Of a DNA stretch of 64,000 nt, positions 53,041-64,000 are shown in pieces. A program made the position numbers and the translations under genes. The notes below the pieces were generated by a model. The model did no database searches and was not told the origin of the DNA. It saw only the letters and a list, made by a program, of their open reading frames with translations. Source of the DNA: Rhypophila decipiens (taxonomy: Eukaryota > Ascomycota > Sordariomycetes > Sordariales > Naviculisporaceae); contig MU858120.1 in assembly GCA_033297075.1 (NCBI GenBank), positions 1 through 64,000 on the forward strand, written 5' to 3'. Every line of letters begins with the position of its first letter. Position 1 is the first letter of the stretch.

Positions 53041-54400
53041 TGACTATGGTATATGCTGCAAGGGATGCCTGGACTGATAGGATACTGTTTCTGGGTAAAA
53101 TCGGCTGTCTTTTGTTCTCATATTCCGGCCATCTCTCTTTGTAATAGTTTTCTCAGTTAAAATAAGCACATCAGGTGAACTTTTTGGACAACGGAGAGTC
53201 GATGCTTTGTCCAATTTCCCCACGTGGCGGCGTTGTTTTGCAGTGATCAGTTGCCTACATGGGACCACTTCTGTTGACAAAAACGCATGGAAACCGTCTA
53301 CTGATGCGAGTGGTCATGTATTGGTACAATGGCATTGTCTACTAAAGACCATGGCTCAAAGATGGGATGACAAAACTCCAAGCTTCTCTCCCTCAAAGAT
53401 CAGACTAGACAGGAACAATGCCATTGATTTCATACCATGATTTCGTCCAGTCATTTCTAGAAGGCGGCATTCACTCTGATGTTGAATAAGCCTTTCTAGA
53501 ACGTATAAAGGTTGAGATGATAACGCTCATTATCCGTATACTCAAGTCTATCACACGCTTTCCAGTATCAAAGCAGACAGAAAACAACATCGCAAAGCTT
53601 TTGCCCAAGGGGTACAATGACCGAGACAACACACCGAGAAACTTTTGCAAGTACACGAGCGACGGGACAGGAAGGATGTGAAATCAAACATTCGGCCAAT
53701 GCTAATACTCGTTCAATGCCAAAACAGAAACCAACCCAGAAACCCGCACAAAAAGTGACAATAATATGTACAAGGTAATCGTTTTTATCGCGTGGAAACT
53801 ACCCTCCCAACAATGCCCTAAATACCCATCCCGCCTGCCCATGCATACACCACAATATTTCTCCCCTGATCAAATTATGCAGCGAGTGTCGGGGCACCGA
53901 AGCCGCGAAGCATCCCGCGTGCAAAGGCAGGATTGAGACCAAAGATAGACAACAGCAAGCAATCAATGCTGACGTGAGAGGGTCTGTGATAAAAACCAAG
54001 TCCAAAGAGCAAAAGGAAACCCCCCCTCTAGACGGAGAACAAGCAGACCCTGACGCCTCCCAATTGCCGTCCACCCGGCGCCCTCGCGATAAATACGACA
54101 AGAGAAATATGATAAACAATGAGAAAAGCCGCCAATGCCACAGTAATATTCGGGTGCGTTTATGTAGTCATCGAGAATTAAACCCTGACACATAGGTATA
54201 GTCGCGTCTGCGGCCGCGTCGCCGATATGAATACGATAAGAATGGTGCAAAAGATGTCTCAAGACTGATGTGAGTGGTCCTGAAGGTGGTCGATGTTGGT
54301 GGTCACCGGAAAGACTGCTGGATCCAATCCTGTGGTATATCCTGGAGTATCAAGGCGGAAACATAGTCTGGATACCACTGTTCGTGGAGATGAGACAAAG
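53041..54400. other. Intergenic between convergent transporter and cyclin genes
   Basis: About 1.4 kb. The transporter (+) and cyclin B (-) both end here, so it holds two 3' regions. No gene or repeat is recognised. Confidence 0.5.
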
Positions 54401-56013
54401 TTATGACGAAATCTGGTCGAGAGCCAGGTCGGTGTCGACGACGCCGTACAGATGCGCGTTCTTCTTGGCCCATTGCCGAGTCATGATGGATGCTATGGCA
54501 TGATGTTAGAGATTGAGCATTCACAGGATCATGAGGAAGACTTACCCTTCAGGAATTTTTTACTAGCGTACTTCTTGAAGAAGGCTTCGTGGCTGACAGG
54601 CCGTGCTAGATAGTCGACCATAAGCAGGAAGACTGGCTCAATCTCCTCCTCGGAGTAGCCAGCGTAGTATTCGATTGTCTCATCCTGTCGTCGAATTAGC
54701 ACCAAAGCATATCAAGCAGCCAAAGAAAGCACTTACCCATTCGCCGCGGTCCAGGATGAGTCGTGCGAGGTACATAGCCCCGGCAGCAACGTGGCTGGGT
54801 CTGAAAGCCATAAAGCGATGATCCAACAGGCTAATCTCCATTAAGTACTTGCCCATGGTGCGGGATTGGATATCATAGTTATCTGCCTTGGAGATGCGCC
54901 TGAGGAAGTTCATCGGGTTGGGATAGCTGAGATCATAGTTTAATGTGGTGAGGACGAATCGTTCGGCGCTGAGGATCTCTTGCTCGCTGAAGCCGTCGTC
55001 GGCCACGTGCCGGAAGTTGGCGATGTGGGGGGAGAGCACTTCCTCGTACTTGGAAGCAATGAACATGGCAGTGATGCCAACGAGCTGGAGGCGGTCAAGC
55101 TGGACAACCTTCTCGGAAAGGAAACGGTCGATGATGTTGACAGCGAGGAAGAGGGTCTCTGGAAGGAGGTGAAAGCGTGTATGGACCTCAATCAGCCAGT
55201 CAATGAGGATCCCACGCGTCTTCCACTCCAGGTCGTCTTGGTGAGACATGTACTCCGGGTTGGGGACGGTGTTGCACTCCAGATCGCGCAGATACTCAAA
55301 GATCTCGTTTGCATACTCGGCAACCATCAATGGATCATCCAGATCCTCCGTGTCCAGATCCTTGACGCCTTCTGGGAAAACATACTCGACTGCTTCTTGC
55401 TGTACCGGCGAAGGCTCTTTTGGCGCAACCACAGCAGCAGCCTTGGAAGTCGCCTTTACGGGCTTGCTCTCGACAACCTCGGGGACATGCTGTCTCTTGC
55501 GTTGGGGTTCCTCAGCGGCGGTCTCCTCCTTGATAGAAGCGCTGGCGGCTGCGGTCGCCTTTCTCTTGGCAGCGACGGTGCTGCCAGCACGGGTATTGGA
55601 CTCTTTGGGCTCGAGAGCATTGCGAACACGGGCGGCGGTTGTTGTGGTACCAGAGCTCTTCTTCTGGATGCCACTTGGTTGAGCGAGCTTGGAGACTAGG
55701 GCGGGCTTCCCGGCAGCCTTCTTGCCGTTGGCGACTTCGGACTTGGTAACATTGCTGACGTCTCCCAGTGCCGCACGCTTGCGGGTTGGGTTGGCGGCAG
55801 TGGTGGTCTTTTTGGACTGGAGTGCCTTTGATGGCATGGCGGCGAGCTCGTCGACATTCAAGGCCGCAGACTTAGCGCGGGTAATGATGCGCGAGCCAGT
55901 GCTGTTCTCATCGTTCTCGTTCGTTAACGAACGCGGATTCTTGACTCTCTGCAAAGAGCGTTAGCAGGGATACCGACGCGATAGTACCGCCCCATGGAGT
56001 CACCTACAGGCAT
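54401..56013 (-). CDS. G2/mitotic-specific B-type cyclin
   Basis: Four exons, 56013-56008, 55948-54737, 54684-54546 and 54492-54401, join in phase into 482 aa. The first coding exon is 6 nt (Met-Pro) with donor GTAGGT. The following exon opens straight after TTTGCAG and has no ATG of its own near its start. The N terminus carries a perfect destruction box, RAALGDVSN, at 60-68 (R-x2-L-x4-N), and is otherwise Lys/Ala/Ser-rich. The cyclin N domain is at about 215-340 (NEIFEYLRDLE, TRGILIDWLIEVHTRFHLLP, FLAVNIIDRFLSEK, LQLVGITAMFIASKYEEVL). The cyclin C domain follows (FVLTTLNYDLSYPNPMNFLR, MEISLLDHRFMAFRPSHVAA, LARPVSHEAFFKKYASKKFL). It activates Cdk1 for entry into mitosis and is degraded through the APC/C; NimE of Aspergillus and Clb cyclins of yeast are counterparts. 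The last two introns are 52-53 nt with CTAAC-like branch sites. Confidence 0.95.
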
Positions 56014-57500
56014 CTCGAAGAGCGTCTGTCGAGATTATTAAAGCAGAGGATAGTATCTCGATCTGCACAGCAGTTAGCTAAACGCGTCCCTTTGCCAAAG
56101 CAATCGATACCAACAAGGCTACGACGCGACGAATGGGCCGAAAGGGGTCGACAAAGGGGTAGAGGCGGTAGACCCACAATTCAAAACAAGAAAGAGACAA
56201 ATGCAGGCCAATTCGTTGTCGGGGGTATCTTTTGTTTATTAACTCGGCTTGGTAGGAATATCCGGGTTTCCTCGTTTTGCACAGGTCGACGATGGGAAGT
56301 GGCAGCTCTGGTCTGGACACCTGGGGGACTGTTGAATACAGCGACGCGTCCTGGGATCAACGGAGGTTCCAATCGAAGTCGTCGCGGTCGATGTCTGCCC
56401 AAGGATGGCAAGGACAGGTGGTGGAGGGGTGCTGCAAAGGCGGAGGAGGAACGTCAGTGATCTGGAAGAAAGATGTGTTTATTGAGAAGTGGAAAGCTCT
56501 TGTTTTTGAGAGGTGTGGTGGAGGAGATGGGGCTCGAGACTAGAGCAAGACAGACGTGTGGGACAAACAAGTACCAAAAACGACGTGCTGGGCGATGACC
56601 AAGTACCTTTCGCTAAGGGCCAAACGCGATTTCTTAGGATGCAACCTTGGATGCAGGTGAATTGCCCGGAGCTGCTCCCTCGACGTGCAACGGAGAGAAA
56701 CGAGGAGAAAAAAGGATGCGGTAAAAAAGCTGAGAGGGTTTGGGAAATTATAGATTGCTCAATTCCAACCTGCGGACGGATTGAAAGCTTTTTGCTTGTT
56801 GGGATTGCAGAGACTGGGATTTGTTGCAGCTTTGGTTTTGCAGTGATGCTTGGTGATGGGGCAGCAAAATGGTGGGCAGCAACGCGGTCCGCAAACGTGA
56901 CGAAATGATTGAGCACAATCAGCAGGTACAAGTGACGCCAGGGGGCACGCGAGGGAGGAACGTCGAGCCAAGTCCCGCTCCCTTGCTAAACCCACCATCA
57001 ACAGAGGCAACCGCGGGGCAACGCCTTTCTGATTGGCACAAGCACACCGACCCACCAGAGCAACGGTCTGAAGCCCCTGTGCTCCTGCCATGCCGCGTTT
57101 TTCGCACCTAGAAAAATGTGGCTCCTCGCGACTCTCGGTCCCGCTCTCTGAATTCGGTGCACCAGCCACAGGTACCTCGAGCAGCTGACCAAAACCCGCC
57201 AAGGTGGCTGCGGGTGGCTCAAGCTGGGCCGACGGGACGGGAATCTTAATTTTGCAAGAGCTCAACTCGTCCGAACCACAACGACTGTTCCTTGTCGTCG
57301 CCCTCCACCACGAATCCGAAGATCGAGTTCTTGACGACGTAAGCAAGCCGCATCCGGCGCATTGCTTACAGACTCGATTGATATTTTTCGTCGACGATCT
57401 TCGCCGTTCAGCCCGCCTCGATGCACCGGCAGTGACGCCTCGATTCGATTCCTCAACCACCTTTCCTCCGTATCTCGGGCTCGGTCGTGGACAGCCGGTC
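56014..57500. other. Divergent intergenic between cyclin B and uL2m
   Basis: About 1.5 kb with the promoters of two genes transcribed apart. Open frames here (for example 56092-56460 and 56759-57610) run through leader or promoter sequence and have no recognisable content. The frame upstream of the uL2m ATG is open for ~300 bp but begins without an ATG. Confidence 0.5.
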
Positions 57501-58779
57501 ATGTTGTTACAAGGACGTCTTCGGCCCGCCCTTTCGGGATCGGTGTCTCTCTGCAAAAATGCGGTTCGACTGTGCGTTGCCCGGAGCATAACCACACAGG
57601 CGGAAGGCACTGCTCCCTCTCAAACCGGCTCCCAGGGCGCGATATTGAGCAACTTTGCTCCTCCGGCAGAAACCAAGATCGAGAACATGGGCATGCGCAC
57701 ATACAAGCCGCGAACTCCTGGCCTTCGTCATCTCAAGCGGCCCATAAACGACCACCTGTGGAAGGGCCGTCCCTATGGTCCCCTTACGTTCCCCAAGAAG
57801 GGACAGGCAAAGGGTGGTAGGAACAACAGCGGCGTGATCACTGTAAGGCATCGCGGAGGTGGTGCGAAGCGAAGAATCCGAACAGTCGACTTTCAGCGGT
57901 TGGCGCCTGGACCACAATTGGTCGAGCGTATCGAGTATGACCCCGGCCGAAGCGCGCACATTGCCCTCATCCAAAACCAGGTGACCAAGGAGAGGACGTA
58001 TATCGTGGCGGCAGAAGGCATGCGGGCCGGAGATGTTGTGCAGAGCTACCGTGCCGGCATTCCCCAGGATCTGCTCGACAGCATGGGCGGAATCCCGGAT
58101 CCTGGTATTTTGGCTGCCAAAACGGCGTGGAGGGGCAACTGTCTGCCATTGCACATGATTCCCGTGAACACGCAAGTATACTGCATTGGGTCGCGCACAA
58201 ACAGGGGTGCCGTCTTCTGTCGCAGTGCTGGAACATACGGCACTCTCATATCAAAGGATGAGGAGACACGTGATGACGGAACCAAGGTAGTGACGGGAAA
58301 ATATGTCACTGTCCAGCTGAAGAGCGGGGAGATCAGAAAGGTCAGCAAGGATGCGTGCGCTACTATTGGCATCGCCAGCAACATCAACCACCACTTTAGA
58401 CAGCTCGGTAAAGCTGGACGGAGTCGTTGGTTGAACATCAGGCCCACTGTGAGAGGTCTGGCAATGAACGCATGTGAGTGACAATAGGATGCTGGCCCAA
58501 TCTCATGTTGAAAGTGGTACTAACGTATGATCTAGTCGAGCATCCCCACGGTGGTGGTCGTGGTAAATCAAAGGGTAACAGGCATCCTACCAGTCCTTGG
58601 GGCACTCCGGTAAGTTCTCCCAGTTTCTTTGCCGTCCTCTGCTGGGCAATACTGACTGCGCTTTATCGCAACAGGCCAAAGGAGGATTCAAGACTCGCAA
58701 GAAGCGCAACATCAACAAGTGGGTTGTCACGCCTCGTGTCCGCAACATGGGCGTGCAGAGAAGCAAGAGGTCGAGCTAG
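57501..58779 (+). CDS. RML2: Mitochondrial large-subunit ribosomal protein uL2m
   Basis: Three exons, 57501-58473, 58536-58609 and 58675-58779, give 383 aa (yeast Rml2 is 393). The ATG at 57501 ([17 protein letters not shown]) opens an Arg/Ser/Leu-rich presequence expected to target mitochondria. Then come [17 protein letters not shown], the L2 N-terminal OB-like domain ([45 protein letters not shown]) and the SH3-like C-terminal domain ([68 protein letters not shown]). The hallmark [16 protein letters not shown] contains the conserved His near the peptidyl transferase centre. It ends with [11 protein letters not shown]. uL2 binds 23S-type rRNA domains II, IV and V and is needed for subunit joining. 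The first intron splits the codon between NA and EHPHGGG. Donors are GTGAGT and GTAAGT. Confidence 0.96.
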
Positions 58780-60496
58780 AGAAATGCGCTGCTCGACCGG
58801 TGTACGATTACTAGAGAGCATCCTGTATATTGTGTATAGAATATTTGCTGTGGCCATACCTCCGACCTCGGGTCACATATGCAATGGCTATAATACCCAG
58901 AGTGCATGGTGTTGTTCAACTCGGCGGCAGACGTCGACGGCTCATCTGGAACATGAAGGCATTCTTTGGGCATACCCAAAGGTGGAATGGTATTTGAGAC
59001 AGTCAGTCGTGGTGGATCATACACAAACCAGCCCCTTCCTGTTGTACAAACATCTCGTGCTCAGTTGCCGAAAAGGTGTACAGAATCGGCACAGAATCGG
59101 CACAGACAATGTAATAATTCCAGAGTTCATCACATCTACAGAGACTGAGACGAGGATGGGACGGAAAAGTCCATGATTGGGCAGATTCAGAGATGGGGCA
59201 CCATGCATCACACCACGACTGGACGACTCTTGTCAGGCTAAAAGATGAAAAAGCCTTGCCTTCAGCTCAAGAAAATCCTCAACAGCTACAGCGATGTATT
59301 GCTCTTTATATGCACATGTTAGGTGAGGTTTTACGGCTTTCAACTCTGAGAGAATGTCACCTCCAAAGTCCCCAGCCCAATTTATTTAACGCCTCCTGGC
59401 GGCGGGTCGGCCTTACAGAAACTCCGCCGTGATAGGATTCGCCGATGGAGATGTAAAAGCGGGCTGGATTGAGGAACCAAGCCGAACACCCCAAGATTGC
59501 GGTGATCACCACCGGTTCACAGCCCAACACCCACTCGCCTCCACTTGTATGACGCGGCACTTGTTCGACACATGCGGTTCGCAATGGGATCCGGGTTTGC
59601 GATAGCTTTGGCGGTTTCTCTGTCGAGGTTGAGCCAGTGATAGATGTCTCTCAGATCAGAGATGCGCCGGCTAACCACTTTAGAAAAGTCCAGCAGCCGC
59701 CTCCACGCCTCAAGTCCCTATCTTTTTTCAGCTGGCGTTTTAGCGGACGAGGCGCACGCTTTATAAATCACTTCTGCCAGCCGCTGCAGCTCCAAGGGTG
59801 GTATTTGTATTTTGCCTTGCTATTCCCCATCGGGGTTTTCAGACCATCACGAAAGCGCATGCGACTGCGAGACGACAAGTCTGTTGGATGTGGCTTGGCT
59901 GTCCACTCCGCCTTTCGTCTCACCGTTTCACTGGCTCTGTGAATCTTACATGGCTTGGCTATTGCGCGCTGTATGTACAGACTGAGGAAGGATTCGCTCG
60001 ACAGAGTGGGAAAGGAGCAACGATGGCAACGAGGCGTTGAAAGGGGCGCGTTAATCAATTGGCAAGACCCCCCAAATGTATTGACCATCCTGATGACCAT
60101 CTCCTCTCGGATTTTCTGTAACACGCCCAGACGCTCTCAGGGGAGCCACAAAAAGTTGCCCATCCTTACTTATTTTGGCCTGGGACTGAAGGAGCCACTG
60201 ACTTTTCGACTTGTCGTACTCCGTACCCAGCCATCCAGCCATTTACAGTAAAACAAGAAGGCGCTTCCCGCACCCATTGAATCACACAATCCCCAATCCC
60301 GCTCGTTAGTTCTCGACCTTCCTTACCTCCGTTGTACGCTGGTATTCCCGTGCATGGTGTTACAGAAGGAGGCGCACTGTCCAAACTTTCCCCCAACAAA
60401 GCAGCGCTATTGTTTTTCGCCTTCCCACATTAGACTTCGAAACCTTCCATTTTGACTTTCCCTTGCTCCCGAATTGCAAGGCACCCGCATGCCCGA
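58780..60496. other. Intergenic between uL2m and lipid phosphatase
   Basis: About 1.7 kb. It holds the uL2m 3' end and the promoter of the phosphatase gene. No gene or clear repeat is seen, apart from a short direct repeat (acagaatcggc twice) at about 59079-59101. Confidence 0.5.
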
Positions 60497-62034
60497 ATGC
60501 CCGACGATTCTATAGACCCTCTGATCCCTCGTTTCAACGGCCGCCCGTATTCGTTTGCTTCCGCAGCTCCAACCACGACGACACACCCGGCGATGGACGG
60601 CTCCAGGATACCGCTCTCGAAACCCAAGAAGGTAACATGGGTGGTGATTGCCTCCTATGTGTTCGATTGGGCTATCCTGATCGCCGCCGCTGTCATCGGC
60701 TACATCATGGGCGAAGTTTCGCCTAACAAGCGCCCATTCTCTCTCCAGGATCCCAATATTGCGTAAGCTCACAATCATCCCACTTGACCGACGCCCTGCT
60801 AATGTCATGCCAATGCAGTTTCCCCTTCACCGAAAAAGAAACCGTACCGCTTCTCCTGCTTGGTGTGATCGTCATCGTTGCTCCGGTCATCATCATCGCC
60901 ATCATCTCCCTCATCTTTGTGCCCGGCTCCACCGTCCCCAAAGGCACTCCAAAGTCGTTAATATGGAGGCGGAAGCTGTGGGAATTACACGCTGGCTGGT
61001 TAGGTCTAGCTCTTTCAGGCGTTGCGACATGGCTCATCACCAGCGGCATGAAGAACCTCTTTGGAAAACCCCGACCCGATCTCCTCTCTCGCTGCGACCC
61101 CGACCTGGCCAACATTAGCAAGTACATTGTGGGATTTGTAGGAGGCACCAACAATGCGAGCATCGCTGGTCAGCTTGTAAGCGCCGCGATCTGCCGGACT
61201 ACCGACAAGCACTTGTTGGACGATGGCTTCAGGAGTTATCCAAGTGGTCACGCGAGCTCCTCTGCATCTGGTATGTCCGGATCATTCTTGGAGCTATCCA
61301 AATCTCGACTAACAATCATCACAGGCCTCATCTACCTCTCGCTTTTCATTGCCAGCAAATTCGCCATCACGATCCCATTCCTGACACCTGTCGCTCAGCA
61401 AGCCGCCGGATCCCCCGCAGCTTATGCCGCTTTCCCATCGAGGATGCGCATGAGCACCTCGAACAGCGGAGCAGAATCGTACGAAATGCACAGCCGGGGA
61501 CAGAATGGCCCACCGGGCTCCCCCGTAAAACCAGCAGCACGGGCAGCCCCATCAGTAGCCGCACTGCGTCGCCAAGCAGCCTCACCGCCTCTCTACCTTC
61601 TTTTGATCGCTGTTCTCCCCTTCTTCACCTCTGTGTTCATCGCCAGCTCGCGTTGGTTCGACTTTCGCCACCACGGCTTCGACATATTGTTCGGATATCT
61701 GATCGGTGCAATTTGCGCATTCTACGCCTTTTACTACTATCACTTGCCTATTTCCCGCGGTGCCGGATGGGCATGGGCTCCTCGCAGCCACGACAAGGCG
61801 TTCTGGGCGGGCGTGGGAAGCGACAGCTACGCGTCGCCTCATCTCCGATGCCAGTATAGGTCAGGCGACGAAGAGGAGGCTCTCGAGGCGGTCTCTTCGT
61901 ACGATGCCAGTGGCCAGGGCAGCGGCCTGCAGAGCAATGGCGGCATGGGAGCACCTACCGGGAGGAAGCCGTCGAGCTTGGACGAACGGGATCATCACGA
62001 TACCGAGTATATCGGTGCTTCTAATAGGATCTAG
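60497..62034 (+). CDS. PAP2-superfamily lipid phosphate phosphatase (DPP1/LPP1-like)
   Basis: Three exons, 60497-60762, 60819-61270 and 61325-62034, give 475 aa. The ATG at 60497 (MPDDSIDPLIPRF) is favoured; another in-frame ATG lies at 60593. All three phosphatase motifs are present: K-x6-RP (KNLFGKPRPD), PSGH (SYPSGHASSSASG) and SR-x5-H-x3-D (SRWFDFRHHGFD), the last with the nucleophilic His. About six hydrophobic segments are visible: WVVIASYVFDWAILIAAAVI; LLLLGVIVIVAPVIIIAIIS; WLGLALSGVATWLI; LIYLSLFIASKFAITI; YLLLIAVLPFFTSVFI; DILFGYLIGAICAFYAF. A Pro/Ala/Ser-rich insertion of ~60 residues separates the PSGH and third motif. The charged C-terminal tail is cytosolic. Yeast Dpp1/Lpp1 hydrolyse diacylglycerol pyrophosphate, phosphatidate and related lipids in vacuolar or Golgi membranes. 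The second intron (54 nt) is in frame and stop-free. Confidence 0.93.
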
Positions 62035-62800
62035 GTGATCCCTCCCTTGTCTCCGTCTTCTGCTCTGTGGACCAAACAAGACATGGTGTAAAAGGGCAGG
62101 CTGGACCGGTTCGAGGGGTTTTGAGTTTTTTGTTATGGTGGTATTGTTTTTTGGAACATTCCTTGCTTCTCTTTTGGAGGAGCCGTCTTGTTCGGTGTCT
62201 TTTTTCTTTTTTGGGCAAGCATATGCATCGGTGTTCTGGGGTAATCAGGATATCATAAATAGGTGCCGGATTAGGTCTCTATATATATAGGTTCGGGGAG
62301 TATATCAACTTTTTGTGTATGGAACTTTCACCAGCGGTTCATGTACTTACATGCACGTGGATGTGTATACTTTACTACAAAAAGCAACCTTGATGGAACC
62401 TGATTCGTGCTATATAATTATCCGGCCTCGATTTGAAAGTATCCGTCGCCCCGGAGACCCCTAACCCCTTGCCTTCTCACAAAAGCCGTAGAAACAAAAA
62501 CAAACCAGCAGGGCTCGAAAAGGCAAACAGAAAACGCCTGACGTGAACCACACAGATCAGGAGATACTCCAACATATGGTGAAAGAACAATATCTTGCGC
62601 TGAATTGTAAAGGTACTTCGCTACCCTCGCTACCCACATGACCAGACGCTGATAGGTATAGGTTGATAGGTAGGTATCAGGAGAGTCGAGTGAACATCAT
62701 AAATGGGTCATTTGGAGCTAGATAGGGACTTCCCACCCAGATCTAGCATCCATTCACGCAATCATGCTTATTATCCATGTGCTCTGCTTTTCTTGGTCCC
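62035..62800. other. Convergent intergenic between phosphatase and CK2 beta
   Basis: About 770 bp where two genes end facing each other. T-rich runs at about 62110-62215 and a short tatatata run near 62280 are likely 3' ends. No gene is seen. Confidence 0.5.
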
Positions 62801-63623
62801 TCAAGCAACACCGCCTCTTTCGACGGCCGGTACAAGCACTCCTGCGGTAGCAACATTCAATTCCACCGCCCCAACAATCTCTTCGTCCTCCTCAATGTCA
62901 TTATCATCGTCCTCTTCTATGTCGTCCTCCCCATCCTTGAAGCCCGTCTCGACCTCCATCTTTCGTAATCGACGTCGCATGTCGTCCCGCTGGGTATTTT
63001 GCCAACGGATGAGGGCCGCCGCCGCGTGTACCTTGAAGCCGTAGACGCGGGGGATATAGCGCTCTGTGCTCTTCGTCGGGATCAGGGCAGGGTAGACCTG
63101 AAAGATTATATTGTGGAAGGAGGTGCCAAAGTACGCGCCATCGATGCCGGCATGGCGTGATGATTTGGGGTTGTAGATGTCCTCGCAACGAGCACAGTAG
63201 AGCTTTACTGCCTTCATGTTGGGGAGGTCGGATGTGCCCATGGGGAGCAGCGGGTGCGAGTGGCACATGACACGGGGGCATTTCCCAAAGTCGGATTTTT
63301 TATATTTCTCGAGCTGGGAGGTAATGTGTCAGCCGTGATCCCGTCCTCGATTTGCATGTCAACCGCATACAACTCACCATTTTAGCCAGACCTCTTGTTG
63401 TGACAATGTAGCGCGCATGTACAAGCCCGTACAAGTGCCTCGCCGACTTTTCTATCATCTCACGCATGTCGTCATCGCAGTCGAGGTCAAAGACGTCGGT
63501 CACCAGGTCGAGGGCATGCTGGTAGTATTGTACTTCCGTGTTGAGGCCGGTGAGGTTGAACCGATCAGTGAGGTAGTCCTCGTCGATTTCGCAGAAATAT
63601 TCGTTGCCTCGGGAGGAGATGAA
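62801..63623 (-). CDS. Casein kinase 2 regulatory (beta) subunit, 5' exon not found
   Basis: Two exons are clear on the minus strand: 63623-63378 and 63313-62801 (64-nt intron, GTGAGT...CCCAG), 252 codons excluding the stop. The first begins right after a TTTAG acceptor with FISSRGNEYFCEIDEDYL, the conserved block that normally follows a short exon ending in a Trp-Ile/Arg-x-Trp motif. Then come RFNLTGLNTEVQYYQHAL, the acidic loop DVFDLDCDDDMRE, RHLYGLVHARYIVTTRGL, the zinc site (KCPRVMCHSHPLLP ... KLYCARCEDIYNPKSSRHAG), the dimer-interface region GAYFGTSFHNIIFQVYPALI, and GFKVHAAAALIRWQ. The C-terminal tail is strongly acidic. The beta subunit dimerises through the zinc site and holds two CK2 catalytic subunits. 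I could not find a matching first exon between 63624 and 64000, so it lies beyond the window, or the N terminus is unusual. Confidence 0.92.
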
Positions 63624-64000
63624 CTAAAGACGGTAGATAGCTTCTGGTCAGCACACGAAACAATCACAAGGGAGGCTTCTGAGAGCCCTGAATGTTGGAG
63701 TGAAGCGGGGAGGGTTGAGAGACCTCGTCGCGGCTCTTGAAACGGGACCACTGCTGAATGCGAAACCTCCTGGGAGGGAAGCCGTCTTGACTACTATCCA
63801 TTTTGCGTTTCCGTGTAATGTTTTCCCCTGAAACAACCGAAGCAATGAGATGGGGAGCCCGTCTCGAAAACGAGGCTTCTTCCATGATGTGATGAGGAGA
63901 CCGGTCTCCTGCCCGTTCCACTTGGATGGATAGACAGACAGATGCAGCGCAGAGGTGGGGTTTGGGAGCAAGGCGGAAAGAGCAGATTTATTCTTTCTGG
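63624..64000. other. Upstream of CK2 beta exon; unresolved
   Basis: On the minus strand a branch-like GCTGACC and TTTAG acceptor sit just before the first recognised CK2 beta exon, so at least the first ~50 bp are intron. Open frames beginning with ATG at about 63801 and 63858 do not encode the expected CK2 beta N terminus. It may be intron or leader. Confidence 0.4.

Noticed and set aside
56759..57610. 283-codon minus-strand frame upstream of uL2m
   Set aside because: It overlaps the uL2m leader and first exon on the opposite strand; Arg/Ser-rich random composition and no motif.
1..64000. CRISPR arrays, operons, rRNA genes, intact transposons with transposase or reverse transcriptase
   Set aside because: None seen. 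The repeats found are minisatellites and short duplications without spacers, and all clear genes are eukaryotic with spliceosomal introns or a single exon.

Overview
The window is nuclear DNA of a filamentous ascomycete (Pezizomycotina), most likely a Sordariomycete. Genes are monocistronic. Most are split by introns of about 50-230 nt with GT-AG ends, many GTAAGT/GTGAGT donors and CTAAC/CTGAC-like branch sites. The families present (SFT2, LARP1-type La protein, CLF1, PRP31, fungal HNH protein, fungal acetate kinase) are typical of that group. The species cannot be named from sequence alone. Only a little over a third of the 64 kb is convincingly coding. There are gene-free stretches of about 5.4 kb (2.66-8.1 kb), 5.5 kb (9.3-14.8 kb) and 8.4 kb (33.2-41.6 kb, with one doubtful ORF inside).

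Layout, left to right: RTG3/MITF-like bHLH factor (-, 1.1-2.7 kb); long spacer with a 22-bp minisatellite at 7.1 kb; SFT2 Golgi membrane protein (+, 8.1-9.3 kb); long spacer; LARP1-type La protein with a C-terminal DM15 region (+, 14.8-17.9 kb); Ino4-like bHLH protein (+, 19.8-20.7 kb); 745-aa glycine-zipper/SR-rich fungal protein (+, 22.5-24.7 kb); AT-richer interval with a second copy of the 22-bp repeat and an HNH-domain gene that may be decaying (-, 26.9-28.2 kb); divergent splicing-factor pair CLF1 (-) and PRP31 (+) (28.6-33.2 kb); gene-poor 8.4 kb with one possible ORF at 35.1-35.8 kb; C2H2 zinc-finger factor (+, 41.6 kb); acetate kinase (-, 44.7-46.0 kb); unrecognised conserved-looking gene (-, 47.1-48.6 kb); putative unrecognised three-exon gene (-, 49.3-50.4 kb) divergent from a PHS-family (phosphate/glycerophosphodiester type) MFS transporter (+, 50.5-53.0 kb); B-type cyclin (-, 54.4-56.0 kb); mitochondrial ribosomal protein uL2m (+, 57.5-58.8 kb); PAP2 lipid phosphate phosphatase (+, 60.5-62.0 kb); casein kinase 2 beta subunit (-, 62.8-63.6 kb), whose first coding exon was not found.

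The genes do not form a metabolic cluster. They are mostly housekeeping and regulatory: RNA processing and translation (LARP1, CLF1, PRP31, uL2m), cell cycle and signalling (cyclin B, CK2 beta), lipid/phosphate handling (lipid phosphatase, PHS transporter, an Ino4-like regulator) and transcription factors. I found no CRISPR array, no intact transposon, no rRNA and no convincing tRNA.

I see no clearly new multi-gene system. The items most worth a second look are the unrecognised gene at 49.3-50.4 kb, the dispersed 22-bp repeat, the DM15 region in the LARP, the hairpin-bearing 115-bp tandem repeat at 44.1 kb and the duplicated segment at the HNH gene's 5' end. All exon models are read by eye from splice signals, reading phase and family resemblance.
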